Of a stretch of 64,000 nucleotides of DNA, positions 45,526-53,559 are shown in pieces. The first letter of the stretch is position 1; each line of letters begins with the position of its first letter. Location: contig NZ_CP053842.1 in the NCBI RefSeq assembly GCF_013201645.1, positions 744,001 to 808,000 on the forward strand, read 5' to 3'. Below the pieces are notes generated by a model. It was given only the letters and a program-made list of their open reading frames with translations. It was not told where the DNA came from and did not search any database. The translations under genes and the position numbers were made by a program. Source of the stretch: Campylobacter corcagiensis (lineage in GTDB: Bacteria; Campylobacterota; Campylobacteria; Campylobacterales; Campylobacteraceae).

Positions 45526-47675
45526 AAACCCTACTCAAATTCTTAATAATCTTATTATCTCTTACAACTTTAACTTATGCTAATATTTGTGAAGTTCGTA
45601 AAAAAAATCTTGCAACTAATAATGATATAAAAATAGATTTTTCAGCTGGTAGTATCGCATTAACATCTATTGGAGATGATTATTACTCATTAAATGGTAA
45701 TGTTTATAAAAAGTTAGCATCACAAAGTTCTACCGATATTTATGATGAAGATGGTCCTAATGAAGGTTATAAAATTTTAGATAATGGCGATACTATTCAT
45801 CTATATTCAAAATCCTGCTCTACCCCTATTACTTGTATACCTGAGTCAGGTCCTTATTCTTCACGTAAATATCGTTGTGGTGTTCATTATGAAAATTCTC
45901 AATACGATAAGCAAAGATTAACATTAAATATTTCTAGTTATACATATCAAATATTTAAAAAAGTTACTTGCCCTAAAAATGGTGAAGTATTCAATCCCGA
46001 AATCAAACAATGTGTTTCTTGTCCTGAAAATACATATTTTGATCCATATACAAAAACTTGTGAAGCACAAATAGAACGTCCTGATTGGTGTCCTGAACCT
46101 ATGATATATAAGGAAAGATCAGGAGATTGGAAAACAGAAGGTAAAAGAACGATAAAAGAGTGTTTGCCAGATCCAAGCATAAATGAAGATGAATGTGAAA
46201 AAAGGGGTATGAGATATCACGGACCTTGTCACGATGGTTTTAGTGGACCTGAGCTTAATGCTTGTATGAGATATCCAACAGGTTGTTATTCTAATGAAAC
46301 AGTAGATCGTTTTAATGCAGAAAGGCAATTAGATAATGATTTGTTTGTTTGGGGTGGCTTTATGTTTCCACTTCCAATTGATGCTATAAAAAATGGTTGG
46401 AGTTCTTTATCTAGTTTTATGAAAGGACTTTTTAAAAGTCCAAATCCAAAAATCCCAAATCCTAATCTATTAGAGTATCGTCCCCAAATTGTTGATATGA
46501 GAGCAACAAAAAATGGACCTGAGCCTGTTTTTGATTTTAAGCCTACATCTGATTTTGATATTGCAACAAATCATTTATTTAAACAAGGTGAAAAATTTAA
46601 CAAACTTGACCTTAGTAATTTGCCTAAAGTTGTAGATAAAACTCCGCAAAAATTAGTTGATGTTTCTCCAGATCTTAAAAAATTTGATTTTCCTAATGAC
46701 GCTTCTATTTCAAAAATGAAAAATAATCAATTAGTAGCTTCTAAATTAGCTCAAACAAATAAACCTATACCTACAAAAGAAGCAACTCAACTACACTTAA
46801 ATAAAGAAGTAAAGTTGGAATATGATTTTAATTCAATGTTAAAGGATAATCCAACTCCAAATTTACCTATGGTAATAAAACAAACTGCAAAAAATGGTAA
46901 CAAAACAAATTATAAGGGTGTAATTACCACTCCTGATAATAGTATTATAAATGTAAGTGTTGTTGAAACTATAACTGGTAATGGTTCAAAAGTTCAAGAA
47001 GTAGATTTAGAATATGACTATGATAGCCCAAAAGGTAAGAAGAAATTTAATACTGGATATATTAATACAATTAATGTTAATAATGAAGTTACAAATACAA
47101 TTTCAAAGCCTAGTACTGTTACAGATGTTGAAACTGGTTCTACTACTACAAATAATCCAACTAATCCTTTACCAGCTCCACAAACTTCACCTGATTTACA
47201 AAGCTTATTAGATTCTATGAATCGTGCTAATGCTAAGCTTGACGCTCTTAATAAAACAGCTAATAAAATACATGAACAACAACTTACAGAGTGGAATTAT
47301 AATCCAGGTTATAATTTTTCTACTGCTTTACAAAATTTTAAAGACGCTATGAAATTAGCTAATGTTAGTTTTAATGATGGTATGAATTTCCTTAATGGTT
47401 TGAAAAATACTATTAATGATTTGATGAATCAATTTAATGAAATGCTTCATCTTTTTGAGAGTGGTATTGATAGCCCTGAAATACCACGTGGAACTTGTCC
47501 ATTTACTATTAGTGGTCCTGCTCCAGGAAGTGAGACTAAAAACATTTTTGAGATTGACCCTTGTAGATTGGTTAGACCTTATACATCTATCTTAACTATA
47601 TTTTTTACTGTTTGGCTCTCTTTTGAAGTCTTTATTTTTGCACTTAAATATCTTTTTAATGTAGGTGGTAAATAA
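45522..47675 (+). CDS. Adsorption/minor coat protein (pIII-like)
   Basis: 717 residues. Signal peptide (residues 1-20), then a Cys-rich N-terminal domain (roughly 70-260, with many CP motifs such as CPKNGEVF and CVSCPENTYFD). A long Asn/Lys/Pro-rich linker and a C-terminal membrane helix (ILTIFFTVWLSFEVFIFALKY) follow. Its place before the pVI-like and zot genes matches pIII or TspB-like attachment proteins, which bind the host pilus or receptor. Sequence of this region is expected to vary between phages. Confidence 0.75.
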   Translation: MKTLLKFLIILLSLTTLTYANICEVRKKNLATNNDIKIDFSAGSIALTSIGDDYYSLNGNVYKKLASQSSTDIYDEDGPNEGYKILDNGDTIHLYSKSCSTPITCIPESGPYSSRKYRCGVHYENSQYDKQRLTLNISSYTYQIFKKVTCPKNGEVFNPEIKQCVSCPENTYFDPYTKTCEAQIERPDWCPEPMIYKERSGDWKTEGKRTIKECLPDPSINEDECEKRGMRYHGPCHDGFSGPELNACMRYPTGCYSNETVDRFNAERQLDNDLFVWGGFMFPLPIDAIKNGWSSLSSFMKGLFKSPNPKIPNPNLLEYRPQIVDMRATKNGPEPVFDFKPTSDFDIATNHLFKQGEKFNKLDLSNLPKVVDKTPQKLVDVSPDLKKFDFPNDASISKMKNNQLVASKLAQTNKPIPTKEATQLHLNKEVKLEYDFNSMLKDNPTPNLPMVIKQTAKNGNKTNYKGVITTPDNSIINVSVVETITGNGSKVQEVDLEYDYDSPKGKKKFNTGYINTINVNNEVTNTISKPSTVTDVETGSTTTNNPTNPLPAPQTSPDLQSLLDSMNRANAKLDALNKTANKIHEQQLTEWNYNPGYNFSTALQNFKDAMKLANVSFNDGMNFLNGLKNTINDLMNQFNEMLHLFESGIDSPEIPRGTCPFTISGPAPGSETKNIFEIDPCRLVRPYTSILTIFFTVWLSFEVFIFALKYLFNVGGK

Positions 47676-48121
47676 TGAAATGGTTAATTGGTGCTTTGGG
47701 TGGATTTGTTACTTATATACTTGATTTTCTTACTAAGCGTTTAGGTATAAAAGGAATTTTAACTGCTTTTTTTATTGTTGTTGGTGGTGCTTTTGTTGCA
47801 TTTATGACTGCTTTTTTTGCCTTTTTATCTCTTTATATTATGAGATTATGGAATACATTAAAAGATATATTACCTAAGCTTGCTGATTATAGTGCTTCAG
47901 CTAGTGGTTCTTTTGGTGGTCTTTCAAACTCAACTATGCTTAGTTCTGCAATGGAATTTTTACATGTTAGTGGACTTGCTCCTGCTTTTTCTGCTTCTAT
48001 GCAGTTATTTATCGCTCTACTAAGTCTTTATTTTATGGTTCAAGCTTATAAGCTTATGGCTTATGTTTATCAAAATATCGGTGCTGTAATAGCTACACTT
48101 CTAACACTTTTAAATAGGTGA
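47675..48121 (+). CDS. pVI-like minor coat protein (DUF2523-type)
   Basis: 148 residues, three hydrophobic segments (IGALGGFVTYILDFL, GILTAFFIVVGGAFVAFMTAFFAFL split by family spacing, and LMAYVYQNIGAVIATLLTLL). The start overlaps the stop of the adsorption gene (TAATG). Size and order between adsorption protein and Zot are those of DUF2523 proteins of inoviruses. Confidence 0.72.
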   Translation: MKWLIGALGGFVTYILDFLTKRLGIKGILTAFFIVVGGAFVAFMTAFFAFLSLYIMRLWNTLKDILPKLADYSASASGSFGGLSNSTMLSSAMEFLHVSGLAPAFSASMQLFIALLSLYFMVQAYKLMAYVYQNIGAVIATLLTLLNR

Positions 48122-48125
48122 TTAA

Positions 48126-49250
48126 ATGCTATCTTTAATACTTGGTCCACCTAGAAGCGGAAAAACTTACAAAGCCGTAAAGGATATAAATGATGAGTAT
48201 AAAAAATATCTTTCTAATACTAGTAAATATCGTAATATTTACTGTAATATTGGGGGTTTTAAATTTGAATTATTTGATGGTTTTGTAAAAAAGTTTGATA
48301 AGCTTGATTTTATAAATGCTGTTAATGAAGAAAATCTACTAAATAAACAATATGAAACTGGCTTTATTAGTGTAGGTAATGATTATGACTCATATGCACT
48401 TAAAAATGGTATATATGAAGATTATCATCACTGTTTAATTGTTCTTGATGAAGCTTATAATGTTTTTGATAAGAAATTTAATGATTCTCTTGGTAGATTT
48501 TTATCATACCATGGACATTTTGGAATAGATGTTGTTTTTTTACTTCAAAGCAAAAGGCAAACTAATAGGGAATATTTAGTACATACTGAATTAATGTATG
48601 TTGCTCAACCTAGCGGTAAAAGACTTCTATCAAAAGTTTTTAGATATAAAGTTTATTCTACTTGTGATCCAAAAAGAGATAATCTTATAAAAACTGATAA
48701 TATTAAATTTGATTCTAAAATTTCTGAAATTTATAATAGTGGCTCAACTCAAATTTATAAATCATATGCTACTGGTAAAATCTTTATGCTTATTGTTTTA
48801 GCAATTATTTTATATTTTGGTTTTAAGTTTATTGGTCCCCCTAAGCTTGAAAATGATAAAGCTAAAAAAGATGAATTTATATCTGAAATTTATGTATCTG
48901 ATAAAAATCAAACTTTAGAAATTTCAAATTATAAAGAAACTATAAAAGATGAAAATTTACTACTTAATGAAAGGAGAATTTACGAAAAAATTACTTGTTT
49001 TCCTAGCTCTTGCAAATTTAGGAGCTATAGTCTAAATTTAACTTTAGATAGCTTTTTGCTACTTTTAGCAGATAGTAAGTGCAGTATTGTTTTGACTGAT
49101 AAAAAGTCATCAAATTACATAGACTACTATGTTTCTTGTCCTGCTGAATTTATAGGTTTTTTATCTAAATTTAGTGGTGATGATAATTTTTATAAAGGTT
49201 CGCAAAATGAAAATTATACAAAAAATTATAATTCTTTTGATTTCCGTTAG
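48126..49250 (+). CDS. zot: Zonular occludens toxin-like assembly ATPase (Zot/pI)
   Basis: 374 residues. P-loop GPPRSGKT (residues 7-14) and Walker B LIVLDEAYNVF. A single membrane helix near 218-235 (IFMLIVLAIILYFGFKF) leaves a periplasmic C-terminus with Cys. In phages it drives virion extrusion. Zot of Vibrio and some Campylobacter prophages also affects epithelial tight junctions, through the C-terminal part; whether this copy does is unknown. The secretin gene starts inside its 3' end. Confidence 0.88.
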   Translation: MLSLILGPPRSGKTYKAVKDINDEYKKYLSNTSKYRNIYCNIGGFKFELFDGFVKKFDKLDFINAVNEENLLNKQYETGFISVGNDYDSYALKNGIYEDYHHCLIVLDEAYNVFDKKFNDSLGRFLSYHGHFGIDVVFLLQSKRQTNREYLVHTELMYVAQPSGKRLLSKVFRYKVYSTCDPKRDNLIKTDNIKFDSKISEIYNSGSTQIYKSYATGKIFMLIVLAIILYFGFKFIGPPKLENDKAKKDEFISEIYVSDKNQTLEISNYKETIKDENLLLNERRIYEKITCFPSSCKFRSYSLNLTLDSFLLLLADSKCSIVLTDKKSSNYIDYYVSCPAEFIGFLSKFSGDDNFYKGSQNENYTKNYNSFDFR

Positions 49251-50499
49251 TTTCTCTTTTAGTATAGAATATCGCTCAATTTCTTTTAGTGATTTTCTAG
49301 GTGAGATAAGTGGTATAACCGGTAAAAATATTGTTATTAGTGGAAATATTGATACAAATTTTGACGTATTTTTACCAACATTAGATTTGACAAAAATTGA
49401 AGTTATTAGTGATTTACTTGATGATATATTAAGAGTTAATAATCTTGATTATACAATGCAAGATAGCATTATATTAATCTATAGCACTAATGAAGAAGAA
49501 AAGCCTATTTTAAATGATTATATTATTAAATTTAAAAATATATCTAAAGAAGATGTTACTAAAGCTTTAGAGCTTTTTCAAGAAAATATAAAATATAGTG
49601 TTTATTCTGATCGCGTATTACTTTTAACCACTGAAAGCCAGTACAAAATTATTAATAGTATGATAAACGGTCTAGATACTTCATATCAATTTAGACAGCT
49701 TAGTTTTAGTATTGTAGCAACTGATGTATCTAAATTAAAAGAAGTTGGACCAAAAATAGATGTTTTATTAAATCCACTTGATCATTTCTACCTTAAATTA
49801 ATGACTAATGTTTTAAGTGTTGATAGCTCTAGAATACAAAAAGATAACGTTTCTAGCCTTATAAATTTACTTCAAAGCAATGGAATATCTCAATTGCTAT
49901 ATAACCCTAGAATTACGCTTATAGATAATAAAGATAGTGTAATTGAAAGTGTTGTAAAGACTCCTATAAAAAAATCAAATATTAATGTTGAAAATTCACA
50001 AACTGTTCAAACTGAAGAAGTTGTTTATGAAAATGTTGGTTTAAAGCTAAATATAAGTGGTGTTCTAATAACTGATGATAGTGTCTCTTTTGGGCTTGAT
50101 TTATATATAGAAAATTTGTTAGATGATACAGATACACCAAGAATTTCATCAAGGCATATCAAAACAAATGTTCATCTCACTTATCAAAATAGCTACCTAA
50201 TCGGTGGTATAAACTCTAAGGAAAGTATAAAAAGTAAAGAAACTATACCTGTTATAGAACATATTCCAGTTTTAGGTAATCTTTTAAGTTATAAAAATGA
50301 AAAAGTTAATGATTACTCTTTTAGTGTTTTTATAACCCTTATACCTGATCCTTGTAAGGTTTATTTTGTTAGATATCTAAATGACGATGGAACTCTTAGA
50401 AGTAAAAGCCAAAGAGATAATGACTTAAGTTTTGTATGTGCGAAGCACGACGCGAGAAGCTCACTTGCAGGGGACCCACGAAGTGGGGAAAGCAAGTGA
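49207..50499 (+). CDS. Phage secretin (pIV-like)
   Basis: 430 residues from the ATG at 49207 with AAAGG upstream, giving a clean signal peptide (MKIIQKIIILLISVSFSFS). N0/N1-like domains (SFSDFLGEISGITGKNIV) precede the secretin core (QLLYNPRITLIDN and the IPVLGNLLSY motif). It forms the outer-membrane pore for virion exit. Many filamentous phages borrow a host secretin; this one brings its own. The last ~25 residues (CAKHDARSSLAGDPRSGESK) are encoded by unusually GC-rich DNA. Confidence 0.88.
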   Translation: MKIIQKIIILLISVSFSFSIEYRSISFSDFLGEISGITGKNIVISGNIDTNFDVFLPTLDLTKIEVISDLLDDILRVNNLDYTMQDSIILIYSTNEEEKPILNDYIIKFKNISKEDVTKALELFQENIKYSVYSDRVLLLTTESQYKIINSMINGLDTSYQFRQLSFSIVATDVSKLKEVGPKIDVLLNPLDHFYLKLMTNVLSVDSSRIQKDNVSSLINLLQSNGISQLLYNPRITLIDNKDSVIESVVKTPIKKSNINVENSQTVQTEEVVYENVGLKLNISGVLITDDSVSFGLDLYIENLLDDTDTPRISSRHIKTNVHLTYQNSYLIGGINSKESIKSKETIPVIEHIPVLGNLLSYKNEKVNDYSFSVFITLIPDPCKVYFVRYLNDDGTLRSKSQRDNDLSFVCAKHDARSSLAGDPRSGESK

Positions 50500-50501
50500 G
50501 C
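50459..50501. repeat. GC-rich hairpin over the secretin stop codon
   Basis: GCTCACTTGC (50459-50468) is complementary to GCAAGTGAGC (50492-50501); inside, CCCAC/GTGGG forms a second stem. The TGA stop lies in the right arm. TATATATAATATAA downstream probably serves as promoter of rep. Confidence 0.65.
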
Positions 50502-50541
50502 CCTTGGCTATATATAATATAACTGTGTATAGGTAAGTAAA

Positions 50542-51783
50542 ATGTATGGCATTTCAGAATTAGATAAAAAGTTTTTAAAATTTAAGTTAAAAAATCAAAA
50601 AAAATTTTTAGATGAGAACTTTTTATATATTAATGGTGAGTGTAAACCTTATAGTGATTTTTATTTTTCATCTTGGCATAATTCGAATCGTTATATTGCT
50701 GAACTTAATAACAGGGTATCAAGTTTAAATAAATATGCAAATGATAGGGGGTTAAAGCCTATATTTGCTGTTTTAACTTTACCTAGTGAATATCATAGAA
50801 AAAAAATTATAACTTTAAAAAGTGGTAGAAAAAAGTTAGTTAATAATAAAAAGTTTATCGATGATGAAAATCATACTATCAAAGCTGGTTCTGACAGGCT
50901 TCAAAGTGTTGTAAGAAGTATAATGAATTCTAATACAATTCGTTCTATTCCAAAATATGAAAAATGTTATATCACAACAAAAGAACCACATAAAGATGGA
51001 ACTTGCCATTTAAATTTACTTTTATTTGTTCCTAAAAAATTTTTATCTAGATCTGTTAATGTTATTAAAAATAGATTTTTAGATACTCATTCTAAGGTAA
51101 CTACAGATATTAAAAATCCGACTGCTTATATTATGAAGTATATTTTTAAAACATTAGATGATTTACGAGAGAATTCAGAACTTGAAAATTTAACCGATAT
51201 AACATTTTGGTATTTAAAGCATAAAATAAGGCGTTTTACAATGTCACAAACCTTTATAAGTCTTGAAATTTATCGAAAATTAAATGGTCGTTATTCTTTA
51301 ATTTCTCTTACTAAAAATTATAATAAAGGTTTAATAACTGTATTATTAGATCCTGAATCTAAAAAACCTATGCAAATTTTTGATGAGTTTGGTGAAATTT
51401 GGCAAAAAAGAAGAGTAAATCATAATAATTCTATAAAAACTACCATCGACTGGCAATCAATTAAAGAAAACAGAAAAGATATCAAGCTAAATAAACTTAA
51501 ATCTCTAAATCAAAAACGAAGAAATTTAGAACTTTATTATAGTGGAGAACTAAACCCTAAAGAGATGAGTATTACAAATATGAGCGATTGGACTTTAACA
51601 AATTACTATCTTGCTTATGACCATAGTGATGAGAATGTACAAAGGTTAGCCATCTTAGAAAATGAGCTATACAAACGTGGATTTAACAATCTAACTAATA
51701 ATAATGACTTATTAGATTTAAACGATATTGATGAACTTTATAACCATTTCATCGATAAAGAGATGAAATATTTAGAATTTTAA
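50542..51783 (+). CDS. Rolling-circle replication initiator (gpII-like)
   Basis: 413 residues. A KEPHKDGTCHLN segment resembles the metal-binding HUH motif, but the second His is replaced (H156-L157-N158). The catalytic-tyrosine helix reads YIMKYIFK (Y196, Y200). It should nick the plus-strand origin to start phage replication. The C-terminus is basic and coiled. The ATG follows a GGTAAG site and an AT-rich promoter. Origin likely in the 43192-43493 region. Confidence 0.8.
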   Translation: MYGISELDKKFLKFKLKNQKKFLDENFLYINGECKPYSDFYFSSWHNSNRYIAELNNRVSSLNKYANDRGLKPIFAVLTLPSEYHRKKIITLKSGRKKLVNNKKFIDDENHTIKAGSDRLQSVVRSIMNSNTIRSIPKYEKCYITTKEPHKDGTCHLNLLLFVPKKFLSRSVNVIKNRFLDTHSKVTTDIKNPTAYIMKYIFKTLDDLRENSELENLTDITFWYLKHKIRRFTMSQTFISLEIYRKLNGRYSLISLTKNYNKGLITVLLDPESKKPMQIFDEFGEIWQKRRVNHNNSIKTTIDWQSIKENRKDIKLNKLKSLNQKRRNLELYYSGELNPKEMSITNMSDWTLTNYYLAYDHSDENVQRLAILENELYKRGFNNLTNNNDLLDLNDIDELYNHFIDKEMKYLEF

Positions 51784-51796
51784 TAAAGGATAAGAA

Positions 51797-52024
51797 ATGA
51801 ATATTTTTGATGAAGGAAAATTAAAACAAGAACTAGCAAAACTATCTGAATGTGAAATTATAGATGAAATGTATCATACTAATAAAACCCTTGCTGATTT
51901 TGATGATATTGACTGTTTTATCTCTTTTGATTTTGATGATATTGCTTATCTTAAATTTAAGCTTTCTATTTTAGAAGATATTTGCTTATATCGTGGTTAT
52001 TATGATAAATGGTATTCTAAATGA
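51797..52024 (+). CDS. Small acidic phage protein upstream of the integrase
   Basis: 75 residues, acidic, with a repeated DFDDI pattern. It has an AAAGGA site, and its stop overlaps the integrase start (ATGA). No family recognised; possibly a recombination directionality factor or regulator by position only. Confidence 0.5.
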   Translation: MNIFDEGKLKQELAKLSECEIIDEMYHTNKTLADFDDIDCFISFDFDDIAYLKFKLSILEDICLYRGYYDKWYSK

Positions 52025-52893
52025 CTTTAAATCAAGTTTTTAATAGCTATCTAGTATATTATGAGCTTTTACTTCGTCCTAGCACTTTAAGAAGTGATAT
52101 AGCTACATATAACAAACATTTCAAAGATAATTTAGGTCTTAAATTTGTAAGTGATATAAAATTCCTTGAAATTCAGAAATTTTGTAATGATCTTATAAAG
52201 CAGGGCTATAAAATAAAAACAGTAAAAAATATACTAGCTAAACTTAGAGTAATATTTAAATTTGCTGTAAAAATGGAGCTTATAAATAAAAACCCTTGTG
52301 ATTTGGTTGAACTTCCACAATTTGATAATAAAAGATACTTTGATTACTCCATTCAAATACAAAAGAAAATAATAAAAGCTATAGTTGAAAATACTGGATA
52401 CAATGCTGATATATATTTCTTTTTACTACACGGAAGAAGAAAATCAGAAGTACTAAATTTAAAGTGGTCTGATATAAATTTAAAAACAAAAACTTATAAA
52501 ATACCATTTCAAATCAATAAAGCTAAAAGAGATATGATCTATTCTATGAGTGATGAACTATATAATAGACTTTATAAAAGATACATTCAAGCTAAAAAAG
52601 ATAATGCCCTTAATAATTATATATTTATTAACCCTAATACTAATACTAAATTTACAGATTTAAGAAGAAGTTGGAACTCGCTTTTAAAAAGAAATAATCT
52701 ACCTAAAATAAGACTGCACGATATAAGACATCTAATAGCAACTTATTCAATCAATTATCTAAATTTACCAGTAGAGCAGGTAAGTTTTACACTAGGACAT
52801 ACAAATATAACTACAACTCAAAGATATATTACAACTGATATTAAAAAATCAAAACACACAATCGAAAACCTTATAAAATCAGTTAAAACTTAA
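52021..52893 (+). CDS. int: Tyrosine integrase
   Basis: 290 residues. N-terminal SAM-like core-binding domain (about 1-95) and catalytic domain with R140 (GRRKSEVL), H233-x-x-R236 (LHDIRH), H260 (LGHTN) and Y269 nucleophile (TTQRYIT). It lies 75 bp from the tRNA-Met attachment site that it presumably uses. All catalytic residues except the less conserved Lys are seen, so it is probably active. Confidence 0.93.
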   Translation: MTLNQVFNSYLVYYELLLRPSTLRSDIATYNKHFKDNLGLKFVSDIKFLEIQKFCNDLIKQGYKIKTVKNILAKLRVIFKFAVKMELINKNPCDLVELPQFDNKRYFDYSIQIQKKIIKAIVENTGYNADIYFFLLHGRRKSEVLNLKWSDINLKTKTYKIPFQINKAKRDMIYSMSDELYNRLYKRYIQAKKDNALNNYIFINPNTNTKFTDLRRSWNSLLKRNNLPKIRLHDIRHLIATYSINYLNLPVEQVSFTLGHTNITTTQRYITTDIKKSKHTIENLIKSVKT

Positions 52894-52967
52894 AGAAATA
52901 TAAAAAACATATGATTTAAGAAATTAAGAAAAAATTAAGATTTTATCAAATGCCCTAAAAATGGTTA

Positions 52968-53044
<77 letters not shown>

Positions 53045-53075
53045 TCACATTTTAGCAAAAGGAGAAAGCTAAAAA

Positions 53076-53150
53076 TGGATGGGGTAAGAGGATTCGAACC
53101 TCTGAATGACTGGACCAAAACCAGTTGCCTTACCGCTTGGCTATACCCCA
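53076..53150 (-). tRNA. tRNA-Gln (TTG)
   Basis: 75 nt with encoded CCA (TGG at 53076 on the plus strand). Anticodon stem ACTGG/CCAGT with loop TTTTGGT, anticodon TTG, reading CAA. 31 bp upstream of tRNA-Met on the same strand, so they are co-transcribed. Confidence 0.93.
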
Positions 53151-53168
53151 GCGAATTAAAGAATTGTT

Positions 53169-53197
53169 ATTGTATCTTAAAAAATATTAGTTGTCAA
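53169..53197 (-). promoter_or_regulatory. Promoter of the tRNA-Gln/tRNA-Met unit
   Basis: TTGACA, 17-nt spacer, TACAAT on the minus strand, ending 18 bp before tRNA-Gln. A near-consensus sigma-70 promoter, fitting strong tRNA expression. Confidence 0.75.
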
Positions 53198-53532
53198 GGA
53201 ATTTAGCTAAATTTAAGTAAAATTTTTAAATATTTTGATTTTATAGCTATTTTACTAAGAATCTTTCATCTTTTACAAAAAATAAAGTTTATTATTAAAC
53301 ATAGGCAAAGTAGGGCTTATGTATTTATAATAGCTCTTTTGTACATTTATTTAAAAATTTACTGAAGAAAATTTAAAGCTCATTTTTATTCATATTATAG
53401 TTATTGCGTGAAATTTATTATCATATCTTTATTAATATTTTTGTTTTACTTAGTCTAACTTAATAAAAATAAAACTGTTATTCATTTTAAGTAAATTTTA
53501 AAATAAAAAGCAGTATCATTCCACAATCTAAA
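53198..53532. other. AT-rich gap before the iron operon
   Basis: About 335 bp, no supported gene or RNA. It probably holds the -35/-10 elements for the FTR1 operon. Confidence 0.5.
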
Positions 53533-53549
53533 TTGATTATGAGTATCAA
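53533..53549 (+). promoter_or_regulatory. Fur-box-like site upstream of the FTR1 gene
   Basis: TTGATTATGAGTATCAA, an imperfect inverted repeat (TTGAT/ATCAA), 10 bp before the ATG. It resembles the site before feoA. Iron/Fur control of the p19 operon is known in C. jejuni. Confidence 0.6.
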
Positions 53550-53559
53550 AGAGGAATTT

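Noticed and set aside
53198-53532. Possible small RNA or peptide in the 335-bp gap
   Set aside because: No stable hairpin, no ribosome site with an open frame; only AT-rich promoter-like sequence.
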